Source of the DNA: Clostridiales bacterium
GTDB taxonomy: Bacteria > Bacillota > Clostridia > Oscillospirales > CAG-272
NCBI GenBank assembly: GCA_022791195.1
Contig: JAAVYP010000013.1
Coordinates: 1-51,324 of the forward strand
Direction of reading: 5' to 3'
Length of the DNA: 51,324 nt
This document shows, piece by piece, positions 50,250-51,324 of this stretch (the first letter of the stretch is position 1; every line of letters begins with the position of its first letter). A program made the position numbers and the translations under genes. A model generated the notes under the pieces. That model was not told the DNA's origin. It made no database searches and saw nothing but the letters and a program-made list of their open reading frames with translations.

Positions 50250-50453
50250 TTAGTCCTTTTTATCCGAATTGTTTTTATCGTTGTCAGTTTGGTTCGACCA
50301 TATAATAAAGAAACCCATAATGGCAACGGCAAAAATTGAACCGACCCCCGGCCAATTCATACTCCCGCCAATATACGCTTCCGCTACAAAAGAAAGAAAT
50401 ATGGTAATGATGGCGGATGACAGGCCGACAATAAGTCTTGATTTGTTGTTCAT
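50250..50453 (-). CDS. Membrane microprotein, array copy 3
   Basis: A 67-residue two-helix protein (about 6-27 and 36-52) with a MNWPG turn between the helices and the tail SNQTDNDKNNSDKKD. It is very close to copy 1 (50713-50910), sharing MNNK, GGSMNWPG/GAGMNWPG and MGFFIIWSNQTDND. AAGGAGA lies before the ATG. No signal peptide or leader cleavage site (such as GG) is visible. Function unknown. Confidence 0.75.
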   Translation of the reverse strand: MNNKSRLIVGLSSAIITIFLSFVAEAYIGGSMNWPGVGSIFAVAIMGFFIIWSNQTDNDKNNSDKKD

Positions 50454-50496
50454 TGAAATTCTCCTTGATAAATACTGTTAGTGCAAATTTGTATTA

Positions 50497-50670
50497 TTAT
50501 TTTTGATGATCCGAACTCATTATGAAAAATCCTAAAGTTGCGATAGCAAAGATTGACCCGGCCCCCGGACAGTTCAAGTACCCGCCGATTAAGTATTCAG
50601 CAAAAAAACCAACAAGTGCAATGGCGATAAAGACTAATAAACCTATGGCAATGCGATTTGAATTGTTCAT
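50497..50670 (-). CDS. Membrane microprotein, array copy 2
   Basis: A 57-residue protein that is easily missed because of its size. It starts MNNSNRIAIGLL, continues with a first helix, the turn YLIGGYLNCPGAGS and a second helix (FAIATLGFFI), and ends MSSDHQK. It aligns over its whole length with copies 1 and 3 but has Cys for Trp in the turn (NCPG for NWPG) and a short tail without the Asp-rich DKKD ending. AAGGAGA lies eight bases before the ATG, the same spacing and sequence as its neighbours. Function unknown. Confidence 0.7.
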   Translation of the reverse strand: MNNSNRIAIGLLVFIAIALVGFFAEYLIGGYLNCPGAGSIFAIATLGFFIMSSDHQK

Positions 50671-50712
50671 AAAGATTCTCCTTGATAGTATGATTAATTC
50701 ATGTAAATGTTT

Positions 50713-50910
50713 TTAGTCCTTTTTGTCAGAATCATCGTTGTCTGTTTGGTTCGACCATATGATAAAGAATCCCATAGTTGCTATGGCAAATACAGCGCCA
50801 GCCCCTGGCCAATTCATGCCGGCGCCAATAAAGGATTCAGCCATATAGGCAACAAATATCGTAATAATAGCAGCCAAAATGCCGACAATAAAGCTGGTTT
50901 TGTTGTTCAT
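50713..50910 (-). CDS. Membrane microprotein, array copy 1
   Basis: A 65-residue two-helix protein (about 7-27 and 36-52) with GAGMNWPGAG between the helices and an acidic tail, SNQTDNDDSDKKD. It is the promoter-proximal copy of the four. AAGGAGA lies nine bases before the ATG. The inter-helix Gly-rich turn and the acidic end are the array's shared features. It may be a small membrane regulator or a secreted pore-forming peptide; the sequence cannot decide. Confidence 0.75.
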   Translation of the reverse strand: MNNKTSFIVGILAAIITIFVAYMAESFIGAGMNWPGAGAVFAIATMGFFIIWSNQTDNDDSDKKD

Positions 50911-51080
50911 ACAGATTCTCCTTTATATCGTTTTCGTTCATGTAAATGTTTTTGGCGCGAACCTCCATGGGGTGGGACCCGGCGATATGTGTAATTGGAT
51001 CTTCACAAAATGATTTGATTTTCATTTGTAGCCCTGTCCCATTCATAAAAAACTGATTTCTACGAATAGCAGTTTATTCA

Positions 51081-51109
51081 ATAATACATAATTATGTCAA
51101 AATTGTCAA
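51081..51109 (-). promoter_or_regulatory. Promoter of microprotein array
   Basis: On the - strand TTGACA (51109-51104), 17 bases and TATTAT (51086-51081) with TG before it. It gives a leader of about 165 bases before array copy 1. That leader contains an open frame from 51046 with no ribosome site. Confidence 0.75.
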
Positions 51110-51154
51110 TATTCGATCGGTTTATTTTATATAATAAAAAATCAAGAGAAGGTA

Positions 51155-51183
51155 TTGACAATCGACAAGGCGTGTGCTATAAT
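51155..51183 (+). promoter_or_regulatory. tRNA operon promoter
   Basis: TTGACA (51155-51160), 17 bases and TATAAT (51178-51183) with TGC before it: a full-consensus, extended promoter as expected for a stable-RNA operon. It diverges from the microprotein promoter. Confidence 0.9.
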
Positions 51184-51226
51184 ATCAAAGCGCAAAAGAA
51201 AGCGCACGGAATTGGATTAAATATTT

Positions 51227-51301
51227 GCTGGTGTGGCTCAATGGCAGAGCAGCTGATTTGTAATCAGCAGGTTGATGGTTCGACTCCGTTCACCAGCTCC
51301 A
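51227..51301 (+). tRNA. tRNA-Thr (anticodon TGT)
   Basis: A complete 75-base cloverleaf. The acceptor stem is GCTGGTG with CACCAGC, the D stem GCTC/GAGC, the anticodon stem GCTGA/TCAGC with loop TTTGTAA, and the T arm contains TTCGACT. The anticodon is TGT (threonine). The CCA end is encoded. Confidence 0.96.
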
Positions 51302-51324
51302 GGGAGCGTTCCCGAGCGGCCAAA
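51302..51324 (+). tRNA. Partial tRNA, probably Tyr
   Basis: The tRNA-Thr CCA is followed at once by GGGAGCG and TTCCCGAGCGGCCAAA, the 5' end of another tRNA cut by the window edge. The D-loop pattern fits a long-variable-arm type, most likely Tyr, by likeness to Firmicute Thr-Tyr tRNA pairs; Leu or Ser remain possible. Confidence 0.65.

Larger units (their letters stand above)
50234..50953. repeat. Intergenic direct repeats of the microprotein array
   Basis: The sequence TTCATGTAAATGTTTTT occurs three times between or beside the microprotein genes (starting near 50235, 50698 and 50937). Two copies continue into AGTCCTTTTT, the complement of the gene ends. The pattern indicates tandem duplication of gene plus spacer. 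Confidence 0.75.

Noticed and set aside
50837-51046. A 69-codon - strand frame upstream of and overlapping microprotein copy 1
   Set aside because: No ribosome site, and it overlaps a clear paralogous gene in another frame. Its first 45 codons look somewhat protein-like, so a leader peptide is not fully excluded.
1-51324. CRISPR arrays, insertion sequences, integrases or prophage
   Set aside because: I found no regularly spaced repeats, transposase motifs, or phage structural genes.

Overview
This window most likely comes from an anaerobic, fermentative, low-to-mid GC Gram-positive bacterium of class Clostridia (Bacillota). The evidence is the set of families present: Rex with a bifunctional AdhE, [FeFe]-hydrogenases, HPr kinase (HprK), RNase Y with YmdB, a tRNA-responsive T-box leader, both dipicolinate synthase subunits (an endospore trait) and a surface protein with S-layer homology (SLH) domains. 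Promoters are mostly clear sigma-A sites with 17-bp spacers. No rRNA, insertion sequence, prophage or CRISPR array is visible. The family cannot be fixed from this window.

Layout. 1-626 is gene-free and rich in hairpins. 627-2183 carries three small regulators (ribbon-helix-helix, LysR, XRE). 2313-11534 is a redox and hydrogen region on the + strand: a Rex operator, rex, adhE, an APH-fold kinase, two thioredoxin-like [2Fe-2S] ferredoxins, a sensory-type [FeFe]-hydrogenase with a PAS domain, a SpoIIE-type phosphatase and a second [FeFe]-hydrogenase. 19118-11580 is a run of seven - strand genes: mnmE, RNHCP protein, htpG, lipid kinase, birA, TSCPD protein, phosphoglucomutase. 19275-25678 holds an acetyltransferase with hprK, a J-domain protein with a membrane zinc-ribbon protein, a repeat-bearing membrane protein, pyruvate kinase, a structured intergenic element and a six-helix membrane protein. 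25749-31443 holds a lipoprotein/cyclophilin/acetyltransferase set, dpaAB, ymdB and rny. 31618-33351 is a Trp T-box leader and a stand-alone trpB. 33433-36541 is a surface glycosylation operon (GT-C-like protein, GT2, GtrA). 36612-42778 is a two-TM protein, dxs and a 1275-residue SLH surface protein in overlapping reading frames. The rest holds a HAD protein with altered catalytic residues, nrdR-feoA-feoB-vanZ, a MacB-type ABC transporter, a tandem array of four paralogous membrane microproteins and the start of a tRNA operon (Thr, then probably Tyr).

How it fits together. Rex senses NADH/NAD+ and probably controls its own operon with adhE, which disposes of reducing power as ethanol. The neighbouring hydrogenase module adds a second outlet (H2) and, by its domain make-up, probably an H2 or redox sensor linked to a protein phosphatase. 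HprK and pyruvate kinase act at the glycolytic control point. The most notable unexplained items are the hydrogenase/phosphatase signalling module, the switch-like structured element after pyk, the HAD protein lacking its nucleophile, and the microprotein array, one member of which is only 57 codons long.
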